A stretch of DNA of 61,018 nt from a virus. Position numbers and translations under genes: made by a program. Positions 43,038 to 50,827 of this stretch are shown piece after piece. The notes under the pieces were generated by a model. That model did not search any database and was not told where the DNA came from. It was given only the letters and a program-made list of their open reading frames with translations. The stretch is taken from positions 1-61,018 of the IMG/VR virus record IMGVR_UViG_3300009506_000029; one strand, 5' to 3'. Numbering within the stretch: the stretch's first letter is position 1; each line of letters opens with the position of its first letter.

Positions 43038-43781
43038 CTACTCTACCACCCACCGCAGGCCGCGCAGCACCTCTCGCAGCGCGGCCTTTACCGTTTCTAT
43101 GTCGCATCCCTCGCCGCACTGTTGGCAATCCTCGCATTCTGGACACTCGCCGCCCACCTCGACGCGCTCGAGCGCGCAGTTGTCCACGTATGCCGCATTG
43201 TTCTTGACTGGATAGTTTGGCACGCTGCCCACGGCCACGCGCACGCGATCGCTCCACGCTTGGAACACGACCTCGACCTGGTGCCACTGCCGATAGGATG
43301 CCCACGGTTGTTGTTGCCCCCAGATCATCGTAGAATCGAACACGCCGGCATTCCAGGGGTTTGCGCCCACCCGCACGGCGAGCTGCCCGTCCGGTTCTGA
43401 GATCGCGTACGCCTGGCACGAGAACCGATACCACGCGCCGGCCTCGACGTTGACGGTCTGGTGGATTGCGGCATAGTGGCGGGCAAACGTGGTAAACCAT
43501 CGCTGTGACTTGCCCGAGACGACGATCTGCTGCTCTGGCTTGAACTCTGGACGGTAGCACGGTGCTCGGCACCAGCGGTCATCCCCGCTCATATAGCTGT
43601 AGTCCCAGCCCGTCGCAACCTCGACCTCTTGGGCCTCGCGTACCGTAAAGCCTCCGTCAAAGTTCGCGTTTTGCAGGACCGGCCCCGATTGTGCCCAGCT
43701 CTGCGGCAAAGACACGCAGCACACCAGCAACGTTACCAAGAGAATCGAGAAACGGACGCCTTTTGCTGTAATCCTGTTCAT
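43038..43781 (-). CDS. Secreted carbohydrate-binding-like protein
   Basis: 247 residues. A cleavable signal peptide is predicted (FSILLVTLLVCCVSLPQSWA, cleavage near AQS). The mature part (VLQNANFDGGFTVREAQEVE, GWDYSYMSGDDRW, AGAWYRFSCQAYAIS, YVDNCALERVEVG) has the beta-sandwich pattern of a carbohydrate-binding module, followed by a Cys-rich CPECEDCQQCGEGC segment that may bind metal or crosslink. It is the last gene of the leftward late operon. Likely acts outside the cell or on the virion. Confidence 0.68.
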   Translation of the reverse strand: MNRITAKGVRFSILLVTLLVCCVSLPQSWAQSGPVLQNANFDGGFTVREAQEVEVATGWDYSYMSGDDRWCRAPCYRPEFKPEQQIVVSGKSQRWFTTFARHYAAIHQTVNVEAGAWYRFSCQAYAISEPDGQLAVRVGANPWNAGVFDSTMIWGQQQPWASYRQWHQVEVVFQAWSDRVRVAVGSVPNYPVKNNAAYVDNCALERVEVGGECPECEDCQQCGEGCDIETVKAALREVLRGLRWVVE

Positions 43782-43920
43782 AGCTCGCTCCTAGCTTGTT
43801 GCACGCCGCACACTTGTAGAGATGCGCCGTACCTTGCTCATTGGTCACCGTAAGCACCAGCAGCACAGCACCGCCGCATGTGCAGCGGTCGCCTGTTTTG
43901 CGGCCGTGATGGGTAATCAC
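43657..43920 (-). CDS. Small zinc-ribbon protein overlapping the secreted protein gene
   Basis: 87 residues from GTG at 43920, coupled to the glycosidase stop (GTGA). CTCGGAVLLVLTVTNEQGTA then YKCAACNKLGASYE contains CxC and CxxC pairs, a zinc ribbon. The last 40 residues overlap the start of the next gene in another frame. Both starts have convincing signals, so a true overlap is likely; an early end due to a frame error is the alternative. Confidence 0.5.
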   Translation of the reverse strand: MITHHGRKTGDRCTCGGAVLLVLTVTNEQGTAHLYKCAACNKLGASYEQDYSKRRPFLDSLGNVAGVLRVFAAELGTIGAGPAKREL

Positions 43921-44990
43921 TGCTCGCCTAGTAGCGCTCTGCCAGCAAACTCGATCCGGTCTGCCAGGCTCGCCGCCGTCGCCTCGAGCTGCCGTATCCG
44001 CGCTTCTGTCTGCGCCACCTGCACCTCCAACAGCGCCAGCCGCGTGTCTCGTTCCGTTTCCTCGTCCGGCTCCGTTGGCTGTTCAGGTTCTGTAACTGGC
44101 GGCTGCGTCAGATGCAGCTCGACGGCATGCATAAAGTCCGCAATAACCGCCGGCTTGTCCTTGATGATCCACTTGTCCGTCTGCCACCGATAGAGCGCGA
44201 GGCACGAGATTGGCCGATCTGAGTGCGAATCGTTCCAATCCGCGATCTCTAAGTATGCCTCGACCACAAACTCTGTATCGACGTCCGTCCACGCGCCGCC
44301 CGCGTTAAACTCTGTGATGTAGACGGGCTTGCCTCTGTGCGCCGGCGCGATCGCGTTCATCCAGTCCCTGTAACAGCGAAACCCGTTGTGGTACTGATTG
44401 AACGCCTCTCCCGGCTTGCCCATCCGGTCCTCGCTGGTCACCGCGGCCGGCGTCTGTGCTCGTGCGTAGGCGTGCAAGGCAAAGCCATCTATATGCGCCG
44501 GCAGGTAGGATTGCACGTCGCGGAAATACTGCACCCAGTCGCCCGACTCGTTGTCTTGGTACGTGGTCTGGTTGTTGTACGGGGCGATCGCGGCCAGCAG
44601 CACCTCGTCTTGCTCGTGGTCCGGCAGCGCGTGGATCGCATTCCGACACATGCTGTAACACTGTGCGTACTGGCCTGGCAGAATAGGCTTGCCGTCTGGA
44701 CGCTCTTGGCTGTGGTTCGGCTCATTGCCGATGATCCACCGCGAGCAGTTCTTGCTTGCCGCGACAAAGTTCGCAACGCGCGCGGAAAACGAGCCGTACC
44801 ACGCCTCGTTTGGAATCGTACCCGCTTTTCCGTATCCGTTGTTTAGCCGCACGATCGGCATCTGTCGCAGCTCGCTGTAATCCGCTCCGCCTTTGTCGTT
44901 CGGACTGTGGCCGATGCCCTCCGTCAATACTACATAGCCCGGCGGATAGTCCAGATCGTTTTTGCCATGAATGGCGTAAAGAGCGATCAT
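43917..44990 (-). CDS. Glycoside hydrolase-like TIM barrel with coiled-coil tail
   Basis: 357 residues from ATG at 44990 (ATGA overlap). FVAASKNCSRWIIGNEPNHS contains the N-E pair of clan A acid/base residues, and GKPVYITEFNAGGAW has the E-F nucleophile strand, so an endoglycosidase of GH5/GH39 type is likely. The C-terminal 70 residues include a Pro/Glu/Thr linker and a coiled coil (RDTRLALLEVQVAQTEARIR) that could anchor it to the virion. It may degrade a surface glycan or act in cell lysis. Confidence 0.73.
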   Translation of the reverse strand: MIALYAIHGKNDLDYPPGYVVLTEGIGHSPNDKGGADYSELRQMPIVRLNNGYGKAGTIPNEAWYGSFSARVANFVAASKNCSRWIIGNEPNHSQERPDGKPILPGQYAQCYSMCRNAIHALPDHEQDEVLLAAIAPYNNQTTYQDNESGDWVQYFRDVQSYLPAHIDGFALHAYARAQTPAAVTSEDRMGKPGEAFNQYHNGFRCYRDWMNAIAPAHRGKPVYITEFNAGGAWTDVDTEFVVEAYLEIADWNDSHSDRPISCLALYRWQTDKWIIKDKPAVIADFMHAVELHLTQPPVTEPEQPTEPDEETERDTRLALLEVQVAQTEARIRQLEATAASLADRIEFAGRALLGEQ

Positions 44991-46414
44991 CCCATCGCCT
45001 CCACCTCTAGCGCATACTGCTTGCCCACCTCCAGCTCGATCGCCCGGTGCGCGCCTGTCTCCATGTCGTGCACGGCAAGCACGATACGCGGCGTATCGCT
45101 TGGCGGCTCTGGTACGGGCACAACTGGCGACACGCACAGCGCCAGCGCTCCGTCAAATGCTGGAAGGTTGACTAGGTCAAGCGCTCCGTGTGCTGCTACT
45201 GCCGTATCGTTTGCCACCTGCTGCCCGGTTATCCAATCAAACACGCGCGCGCTGTAGTTCCCATCGTTCAGACCATACACCGTGAGCGCCTTGTCGCCGT
45301 CACTGTCCCAGGTCGCAAACGCGGTTACATGGCGTCCGTCGCCCCAGGATGACACAAGTTGCAAGCCGTCGCCCTTGATCCCGTCGTCGTAGGCCCATCC
45401 GCGTCCGACCCAGCCGTCGAGGCCCACGTGCTGCGCAAACTCCCACGTCACGCCGGCGATCTCGCTCATCTGTGGACTGGCCGTGCCGTACCATGCGCGC
45501 CAGTTGCCTCGAGGCCGGATCTCTGGCCACCGCAGCGCATAGCCGCCTAACTCGCCACAGAGAGCGGCCCACTCGCGAGCCTTAGATAGAGTATAAGGTT
45601 CAGGTTCTGGCGCGTCGTATGGCGCTGGCACCTCCGGCCGTGGGATCCAGGGCGCATATTGCTCGATGCGCACCGGGATTTTGCAGTATTCCTGACAAGC
45701 GCGCAGCCACACGAGCTGATCGGTCAGCGTCCCGCCGTACCAGTTGATCAGCGCAAAGTCCAGGGAGGGCGCACAAAACGGCTCATTGCGCACATCGCCC
45801 GGAAACCGGCCCAGCCCCTTCGGGGCAAAGATTTGCCCGTTGCCTACTGGCGCATGGTGGACGCTATGCACGTACTCGGCCATCGTTTCCACCCACTGTA
45901 CGAGGATGCTGCGCACGCGACTGGTGTATTCGTCGTTCCAGCCGCTTGCGCCGAGAAACTCAGGCGTACACAATCCGCTACCCATCTCTGCGCACAGCTC
46001 CCATGCGCCGACCGTATCGCCCAGCGCTTCGCAAATAGCGACAATCCGTGCTTGCGCAGCAGCGATCGCGCGCTGCTCTGTAAACGCGCTGTTTGCGTTG
46101 ACAAGCCACCCGCCGTTACACACGTTCCAAACATTCGCGCCCCAGCCCCTTGTAAACTCCTCATTTCCAAACGCCACGACGTGAAAGCGCACGCCGTGCG
46201 CACGTGCCGCCTCGACGATCGGCGCGGCTTGTGCGATCCACTCCGCCGGATCGTACAACTTGACGCGCAGTTTGTTCACGCCTGCCGCCTCGAGCTGTGC
46301 AAAGAACGCATCCAGCGCCATCTCCGGTTCGAGAGCTGCCGGCGCCAGGTTATTCGGAAACTCCTGGCCTGCGCGGAACAGCTCGACTGCATTGTATCCA
46401 CGTGTGAGATTCAT
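44987..46414 (-). CDS. Large TIM-barrel glycosidase-like protein
   Basis: 475 residues. VNKLRVKLYDPAEWIAQAAP, the early strands, and TVGAWELCAEMGSGLCTPEF, with a Glu in place of clan A acid/base residues, suggest a glycosidase barrel. PVRIEQYAPWIPRP fits a later catalytic strand. A beta-sandwich C-terminus (GRHVTAFATWDSDGDKALTV) follows, as in many secreted glycosidases. Together with the next gene it gives two different barrels in tandem. It may be a depolymerase used at adsorption. Catalytic residues should be checked by structure prediction. Confidence 0.65.
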   Translation of the reverse strand: MNLTRGYNAVELFRAGQEFPNNLAPAALEPEMALDAFFAQLEAAGVNKLRVKLYDPAEWIAQAAPIVEAARAHGVRFHVVAFGNEEFTRGWGANVWNVCNGGWLVNANSAFTEQRAIAAAQARIVAICEALGDTVGAWELCAEMGSGLCTPEFLGASGWNDEYTSRVRSILVQWVETMAEYVHSVHHAPVGNGQIFAPKGLGRFPGDVRNEPFCAPSLDFALINWYGGTLTDQLVWLRACQEYCKIPVRIEQYAPWIPRPEVPAPYDAPEPEPYTLSKAREWAALCGELGGYALRWPEIRPRGNWRAWYGTASPQMSEIAGVTWEFAQHVGLDGWVGRGWAYDDGIKGDGLQLVSSWGDGRHVTAFATWDSDGDKALTVYGLNDGNYSARVFDWITGQQVANDTAVAAHGALDLVNLPAFDGALALCVSPVVPVPEPPSDTPRIVLAVHDMETGAHRAIELEVGKQYALEVEAMG

Positions 46415-46424
46415 TGTTCTCTCC

Positions 46425-46808
46425 TTAGCTGAGCACGGTCAATTGCTCCGCACCCCATACCCCGTTCACCACACAGATCAGCCACAGCGTAGCACCCCCG
46501 TCCGCATCGTCGATCACACCTCGCACCCCATCGCCCAGGCTGGCCGCTCCGAACGCGGTCACGCACTGCGCGGCAGTTGGCGGGTTGCCCACATCGGCCG
46601 TGCTCATGGGCACCTCGATCCCCACGCGGCTCGCGTCCAGGATACCGTTTCCGTCAAAGTGTGCCAGGTTGCCCGCCTCGTTGCCGGCCGCGCCCGGATG
46701 GCTGCGCTCGAGCGTGCGCACCCTCCGCTCGAGCTCCTCGATCCGCTCGATCAGGTTATGCGAGATCGCCATTCGAGCCACCAGGCTGTGGTGGTGATTT
46801 TGTCCCAT
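46425..46808 (-). CDS. Short tail-fibre or baseplate protein with coiled coil
   Basis: 127 residues. IERIEELERRVRTLERSHPG is a coiled coil near the N-terminus; the rest (GNLAHFDGNGILDASRVGIE) is beta-rich and Gly-rich as in trimeric fibre tips. Located between the tail-tip gene and glycosidases. Similar short trimeric proteins attach receptor-binding parts to baseplates. No specific family identified. Confidence 0.62.
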   Translation of the reverse strand: MGQNHHHSLVARMAISHNLIERIEELERRVRTLERSHPGAAGNEAGNLAHFDGNGILDASRVGIEVPMSTADVGNPPTAAQCVTAFGAASLGDGVRGVIDDADGGATLWLICVVNGVWGAEQLTVLS

Positions 46809-48994
46809 CAGTCATTCTCTTTCACGACCAACTGGCAGCGCCCGCTCTCGGGATCGTACTCGCGCCCCAGCACGCGCACCAGGTGATTGTAGCCGCCAAA
46901 TCCGTAACTATGCAGCCAGACCCGCACCGTATCGCCTACGTCATAGTCCGCAAACAATGCCGGCGCCTTGTCCAGCGCGCTCAGCGTCAAGATACTCTGC
47001 GGGTCTTTGTATTGGTCCACAAGTGTGTCCGAGATTGCCGTCAGCGCTGCCTGCTCTTCCAGATCACTGTGTGCCTCGTGCCCCTCGCGTCGCCCGTATG
47101 CCGCGATGCTCGCGCTATCGCTGTCTGTGCCTGTCAGCCTCTCGTCGCCCCAAGTGCTGCCGGCCCCGACTGCTGTCCAGACGTTCACGATTGGACCTTG
47201 CTCTGCTAGTTGCACGTCTACCGCGTTGTGCCCCTCGATCAATGCTGCGGCTGCCTTGGTGCTTCCCCGCTCTTGGTAAAAGTTCGCTGTAAAAACGATC
47301 GAACCTCCCGACTTTGACGCCACAATACAGTAGTCATAATCTGCCAGACGCTGGATGAGCAGGTCCTGCGTGATTTGCAGCAGATCGTCGTAGTGATAGG
47401 TTACCGCGAACGCTGACCCTCCTGTCCAGATTGTGCCCGCCGCAATTCCTGTGTCCTCGACTCCATTGGCATCTGCCAGCAACGTCTGAAAGATTGTGCC
47501 GGGTGTGCTACCGGTGAATTCCTTGGTCTTGCCTGTTCTGCGCGTGCCCAGAATGTACTCGCCCGAATAGGCCGTACATGTGATCGTGCCGTCTGCGTTC
47601 CATGTGCGTGGCACGTCGATCATCCCGCCCCAGTCCGGCAGCCCATTCTCAAACTGAAACAGCACTCGGTTCCCAAACCCAAGGTAATCCTCCGTCGCCT
47701 TGGCGTCGGATTGCGCGATCGTGAATTCTGCCCGGCCAATCGCGTTCAGTCTCCACGAGACCGGGCCAATGTCCACCTCCAGCTCTGCCAGCAGCCGCCC
47801 GGTTGTGTCGCCGACCAGGCAGCGCACTCCTGGTGCGACACTGATAGACGGCAGGTTGTTGCCGATCACAAACAGGAACGTCGGCGCAGTAATGGCCACC
47901 ACGCTCGTCGCCGTCGGGGCTACGGCCATCGAGCCGAGGACCACCGTCGGTGCAACCGTAGACGGGACCACGGTCAACGCGCTTGGCGTAACCGTCATCG
48001 ATCCCAAAACAGTGGTCGGCGCGACCACGCCCGTCACCACTGTCAGCGCGCTGGGCGTAACGGTCATCGATCCCAACACGGTAGTAGGTGCAATCGTCGA
48101 CGCTACCGCCGTGATGGCCGCTGGCGTCAACCAGAACCCACTCGCGATGCTTGGATTGACGACAGTCGCCACCGCGCTGATCGCGGCCGGCGCAACAGTC
48201 ATACTCCCCAGGACCGTCGTAGGCGCCACGCTGGCCATCACTGCGCTGATCGCCGTTGGCGTCACAGATACACTGCCCAGCACGACGGTAGGCGCTACCA
48301 CCGCAGCGACGACGGTCAGGGCGCTTGGAGCCACTGTAATCCCGGCCTCTCCGATCTCGTTCCCGTCGTCGTTGATGACAAACTCGTCCATAAAGAACGT
48401 GCCGGACGTCCCCGCGTCTAGCTGGTCCAGCCCGTACCAGATATAAGAGAGATCGTCGAACGCGTCGTAGACGTCTACGCCAGCCCAATCCTCCAGGCTC
48501 ACGCTGTCCAACCACACCTCAAACGTGCCATCGTTGGCTGCTGCGCCCGATGCCTGGACGCACTCGACCTCGACATAGTGTTCCGCGTCTGACACGGTGG
48601 TCACGTTCGTGTCCAATATGCCTGCGTCGTTATAGACTGCGGTCACGAGCTGATAGCCCGTGCCCGAGACATATTTGAGACGTAACGAGACCAGCAGCCA
48701 CGGCGCACCCGACAGCACGAGGTCGAGAAAATGAAACTCGTCATTGTTCGCCATCGTCAGCGTGTGGGGATGAAAGTAGGTCCGAAACCGCACGATACCA
48801 CTACCAGGCGCAGAGAGCCCCTCATACAGGTAGATGTCTGTCTGGTCGTCTATGTTGAACAGCAGCCCATACGCCGAGTCGCCCAGTGCCGCCGTATCGG
48901 AAACGGACAAATCCGTACCATCGACGTGCGAATCATCGTCCCAGCCTGCCGACCAGGCCCCGCTGTTAAAGTTGTCGCTGAAAATCTCGGCCAT
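46808..48994 (-). CDS. Tail-tip/hub protein with lectin-like domain and seven 23-residue repeats
   Basis: 728 residues. Residues 1-215: beta-sandwich of concanavalin/LamG type (SGIVRFRTYFHPHTLTMANN, FEVWLDSVSLEDWAG). Residues 216-375: seven units near MTVTPSALTVVTGVVAPTTV, each about 23 residues, Ala/Val/Thr/Pro-rich. Residues 376-728: tail-hub type domain (IGRAEFTIAQSDAKATEDYL, WGGMIDVPRTWNADGTITCT, DYDVGDTVRVWLH), similar to the ReqiPepy6 Gp37-like family. The repeats may act as a flexible stalk between the hub and lectin domain. Confidence 0.75.
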   Translation of the reverse strand: MAEIFSDNFNSGAWSAGWDDDSHVDGTDLSVSDTAALGDSAYGLLFNIDDQTDIYLYEGLSAPGSGIVRFRTYFHPHTLTMANNDEFHFLDLVLSGAPWLLVSLRLKYVSGTGYQLVTAVYNDAGILDTNVTTVSDAEHYVEVECVQASGAAANDGTFEVWLDSVSLEDWAGVDVYDAFDDLSYIWYGLDQLDAGTSGTFFMDEFVINDDGNEIGEAGITVAPSALTVVAAVVAPTVVLGSVSVTPTAISAVMASVAPTTVLGSMTVAPAAISAVATVVNPSIASGFWLTPAAITAVASTIAPTTVLGSMTVTPSALTVVTGVVAPTTVLGSMTVTPSALTVVPSTVAPTVVLGSMAVAPTATSVVAITAPTFLFVIGNNLPSISVAPGVRCLVGDTTGRLLAELEVDIGPVSWRLNAIGRAEFTIAQSDAKATEDYLGFGNRVLFQFENGLPDWGGMIDVPRTWNADGTITCTAYSGEYILGTRRTGKTKEFTGSTPGTIFQTLLADANGVEDTGIAAGTIWTGGSAFAVTYHYDDLLQITQDLLIQRLADYDYCIVASKSGGSIVFTANFYQERGSTKAAAALIEGHNAVDVQLAEQGPIVNVWTAVGAGSTWGDERLTGTDSDSASIAAYGRREGHEAHSDLEEQAALTAISDTLVDQYKDPQSILTLSALDKAPALFADYDVGDTVRVWLHSYGFGGYNHLVRVLGREYDPESGRCQLVVKEND

Positions 48995-49001
48995 TGGCCC
49001 T

Positions 49002-49514
49002 CTACAAAACTACGCCCAGCTTGTACCGCCCCTCCGGATCCCGCTTGATGTGTAGGCCGACGCGGGTACCTGTGGCCAGAGTCAGCTCGCGAGAGAACCA
49101 CTTGCGGGCCAGCTCCAGCGCCTGCGCGCGGGCGAGCAAATAGGCCTCGCTTGCGCCTGGCGAATACGGCTCAAGCGCGTATAGCCACGCCTCGGCTGGC
49201 ATTCTGCGCGCCTCGTCGTAGAATCTGCGAAGCGCTCTGTCTCCCGGCCGATCTTTTGTCTGCAGCTGCTCCAGAATGTGCGCAATCGTCGGCGGATACA
49301 TCCGATGCGGCTCAGTCTCATACCAGGTGTACGGCTGTGCAAGCACTCGCTCTCGTTCCTCGTCACCTGCGGCCTGCGCGACCTCTGGCGCCGCGCCTCT
49401 GTCAATCTCGCGCGCGATCGCCTCGGCACGAGCGTTTGCGGCCCGCACCTCCAACGCACGGCGATCCTGCTCTGTGCGTGCCTCGTCCATGTCCACATAA
49501 GCCAGGACGTTCAT
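49002..49514 (-). CDS. Hypothetical tail-region protein
   Basis: 170 residues, mostly helical (RRALEVRAANARAEAIAREI), with a Trp/Tyr-rich centre (QPYTWYETEPHRMYPPTIAH) and a charged, possibly folded C-terminus (TRVGLHIKRDPEGRYKLGVV). It overlaps no neighbour and precedes the tail-tip gene. No family recognised; assembly or fibre-attachment roles are possible. Confidence 0.55.
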   Translation of the reverse strand: MNVLAYVDMDEARTEQDRRALEVRAANARAEAIAREIDRGAAPEVAQAAGDEERERVLAQPYTWYETEPHRMYPPTIAHILEQLQTKDRPGDRALRRFYDEARRMPAEAWLYALEPYSPGASEAYLLARAQALELARKWFSRELTLATGTRVGLHIKRDPEGRYKLGVVL

Positions 49515-49532
49515 AACTGCCTCCGACTTGGT

Positions 49533-49979
49533 TTATGATTCGTTGATCCTGATCTCGAGGTCCTGCAGGGTCAGCGTCTGCCCGTCACTGATCGTCCTGT
49601 TGCTTGACAGGTCCCAGTACGCATAGACGTCCCGCGCGCTGTCTGACGTGTTGTCGTCCGTCAGCACTGCATACCGTGCCCCGGCAATGCTCCCTCCGCT
49701 CGCCGTCCACACCACGTCTTTAACTTGCACCAGGCCGCGGTCGTTTGTGTCATCCTCGGTCAGCGTGTCAAAATCCGTCGCGTTGCGGCTCAATTGGTAC
49801 CCGCCCGCGCTATACCCATTCCCTGCGCTGATCTCGGTCAGGTCGCTCGCGACGTTTGTATCTGCGGTCGGCGCTGTGGCCGACGTGACCAACCGCACGT
49901 AAAAGTTGGTCGGGATCGCGTTGTTTCTGAAAACGTGATCCAGGATGTTGAACTTGCCCCGATTTGTCACTCCTGCCAT
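49533..49979 (-). CDS. Virion protein of the siphophage tail region
   Basis: 148 residues. AGVTNRGKFNILDHVFRNNA then IPTNFYVRLVTSATAPTADT is a pattern I recognise from many siphophage tail-fibre-region proteins: N-R-G-K-x-x-I-L..FR-N..PT-N-F-Y-V-x-L-x-T-x-x-x-x-P-T-x-D. The rest is beta-rich. A structural, possibly baseplate-associated role is inferred. Overlaps the sulfotransferase gene by 13 bases. Confidence 0.68.
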   Translation of the reverse strand: MAGVTNRGKFNILDHVFRNNAIPTNFYVRLVTSATAPTADTNVASDLTEISAGNGYSAGGYQLSRNATDFDTLTEDDTNDRGLVQVKDVVWTASGGSIAGARYAVLTDDNTSDSARDVYAYWDLSSNRTISDGQTLTLQDLEIRINES

Positions 49980-50827
49980 TTCATAGACTCCTCATAGCCG
50001 AGTTTCATCAGCCACGTGTCCCCGCCCTCTCTGCGAAACGCTGCGACGTGCTCTTGCTTGAACACCTCGCGCCACCCGCCCACCTTGCCCTCACGAAACG
50101 TCACCGACGCACTCGTGTTTCCTTTTCGTTTGACCGCTTCCTCTGCAAAGCGGTTTAGCGCTCCCTCGTCTACTTTGATGCGTTCTTGCGCTTCCTCGAA
50201 CGAGTCGAACACCCGTGTCATCCCGTACCCGATCAGTCTGACCGCTTCCTCGTACGGGTTCGCCAAGGCGTCCTCGTACCGTACCGAGTGCACCCACCCA
50301 CAGTCAATCCACGGAGCATACTCGGCCCAGCGTTTCACTACGCCGGGGAATGGTCCAAGTCCCTCGATCACCGCCAGAAGCACTGCATCAAATCCACCTT
50401 CCATCTCAAGTAATCTGTATGCGTCTTTGCCCGGGTGATGATGCGAACCATCCGTAGCCAGGATGTGATGCGCCTGGCTGACTGCTACGTCGCGCAGGTC
50501 TCTGTATATGAACACAGTTGCTATCCCAGACAGGTCTAGCCAGTGCGCGATCTCTTCGTTGTACCCTGTGTGTCCCTTCATGTAACAGCCCGCTCGGGTC
50601 CTGGCTGCCAGGGCACAGAACGTCTCCGCGCTTTTGGTCTGCATCGACCAGCCGTTCGCGATGTACGTTCCCATCCACTCGTTCGTCTGCCGGATTCCAT
50701 CTCCAGGCATGGGCGTGCAAACAACCTGTACCATCTGCTCGATCATGTGCAGGCCGCTCTTGGGAAACCCGCACAAATAATACTTTGGGCGGATCTCCCT
50801 GTCGTTTGCAACGTGATACCAGTACAT
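49967..50827 (-). CDS. Sulfotransferase-family protein
   Basis: 286 residues. KYYLCGFPKSGLHMIEQMVQ is the PAPS 5'-phosphosulfate loop (G-F-P-K-S-G) in the usual N-terminal place, and FIYRDLRDVAVSQAHHILAT the 3'-phosphate-binding motif (R-D-x-R-D...S). These are the diagnostic motifs of sulfotransferases acting on sugars or lipids. It sits between a tail spike and tail proteins, unlike the first sulfotransferase-like gene at 638. Probably sulfates a glycan on virion or cell surface. Confidence 0.85.
   Translation of the reverse strand: MYWYHVANDREIRPKYYLCGFPKSGLHMIEQMVQVVCTPMPGDGIRQTNEWMGTYIANGWSMQTKSAETFCALAARTRAGCYMKGHTGYNEEIAHWLDLSGIATVFIYRDLRDVAVSQAHHILATDGSHHHPGKDAYRLLEMEGGFDAVLLAVIEGLGPFPGVVKRWAEYAPWIDCGWVHSVRYEDALANPYEEAVRLIGYGMTRVFDSFEEAQERIKVDEGALNRFAEEAVKRKGNTSASVTFREGKVGGWREVFKQEHVAAFRREGGDTWLMKLGYEESMKWQE

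Noticed and set aside
49530-49556. Eleventh copy of the 26-bp dyad near TTTATGATTCG
   Set aside because: Only one arm fits and the core lacks GATC.
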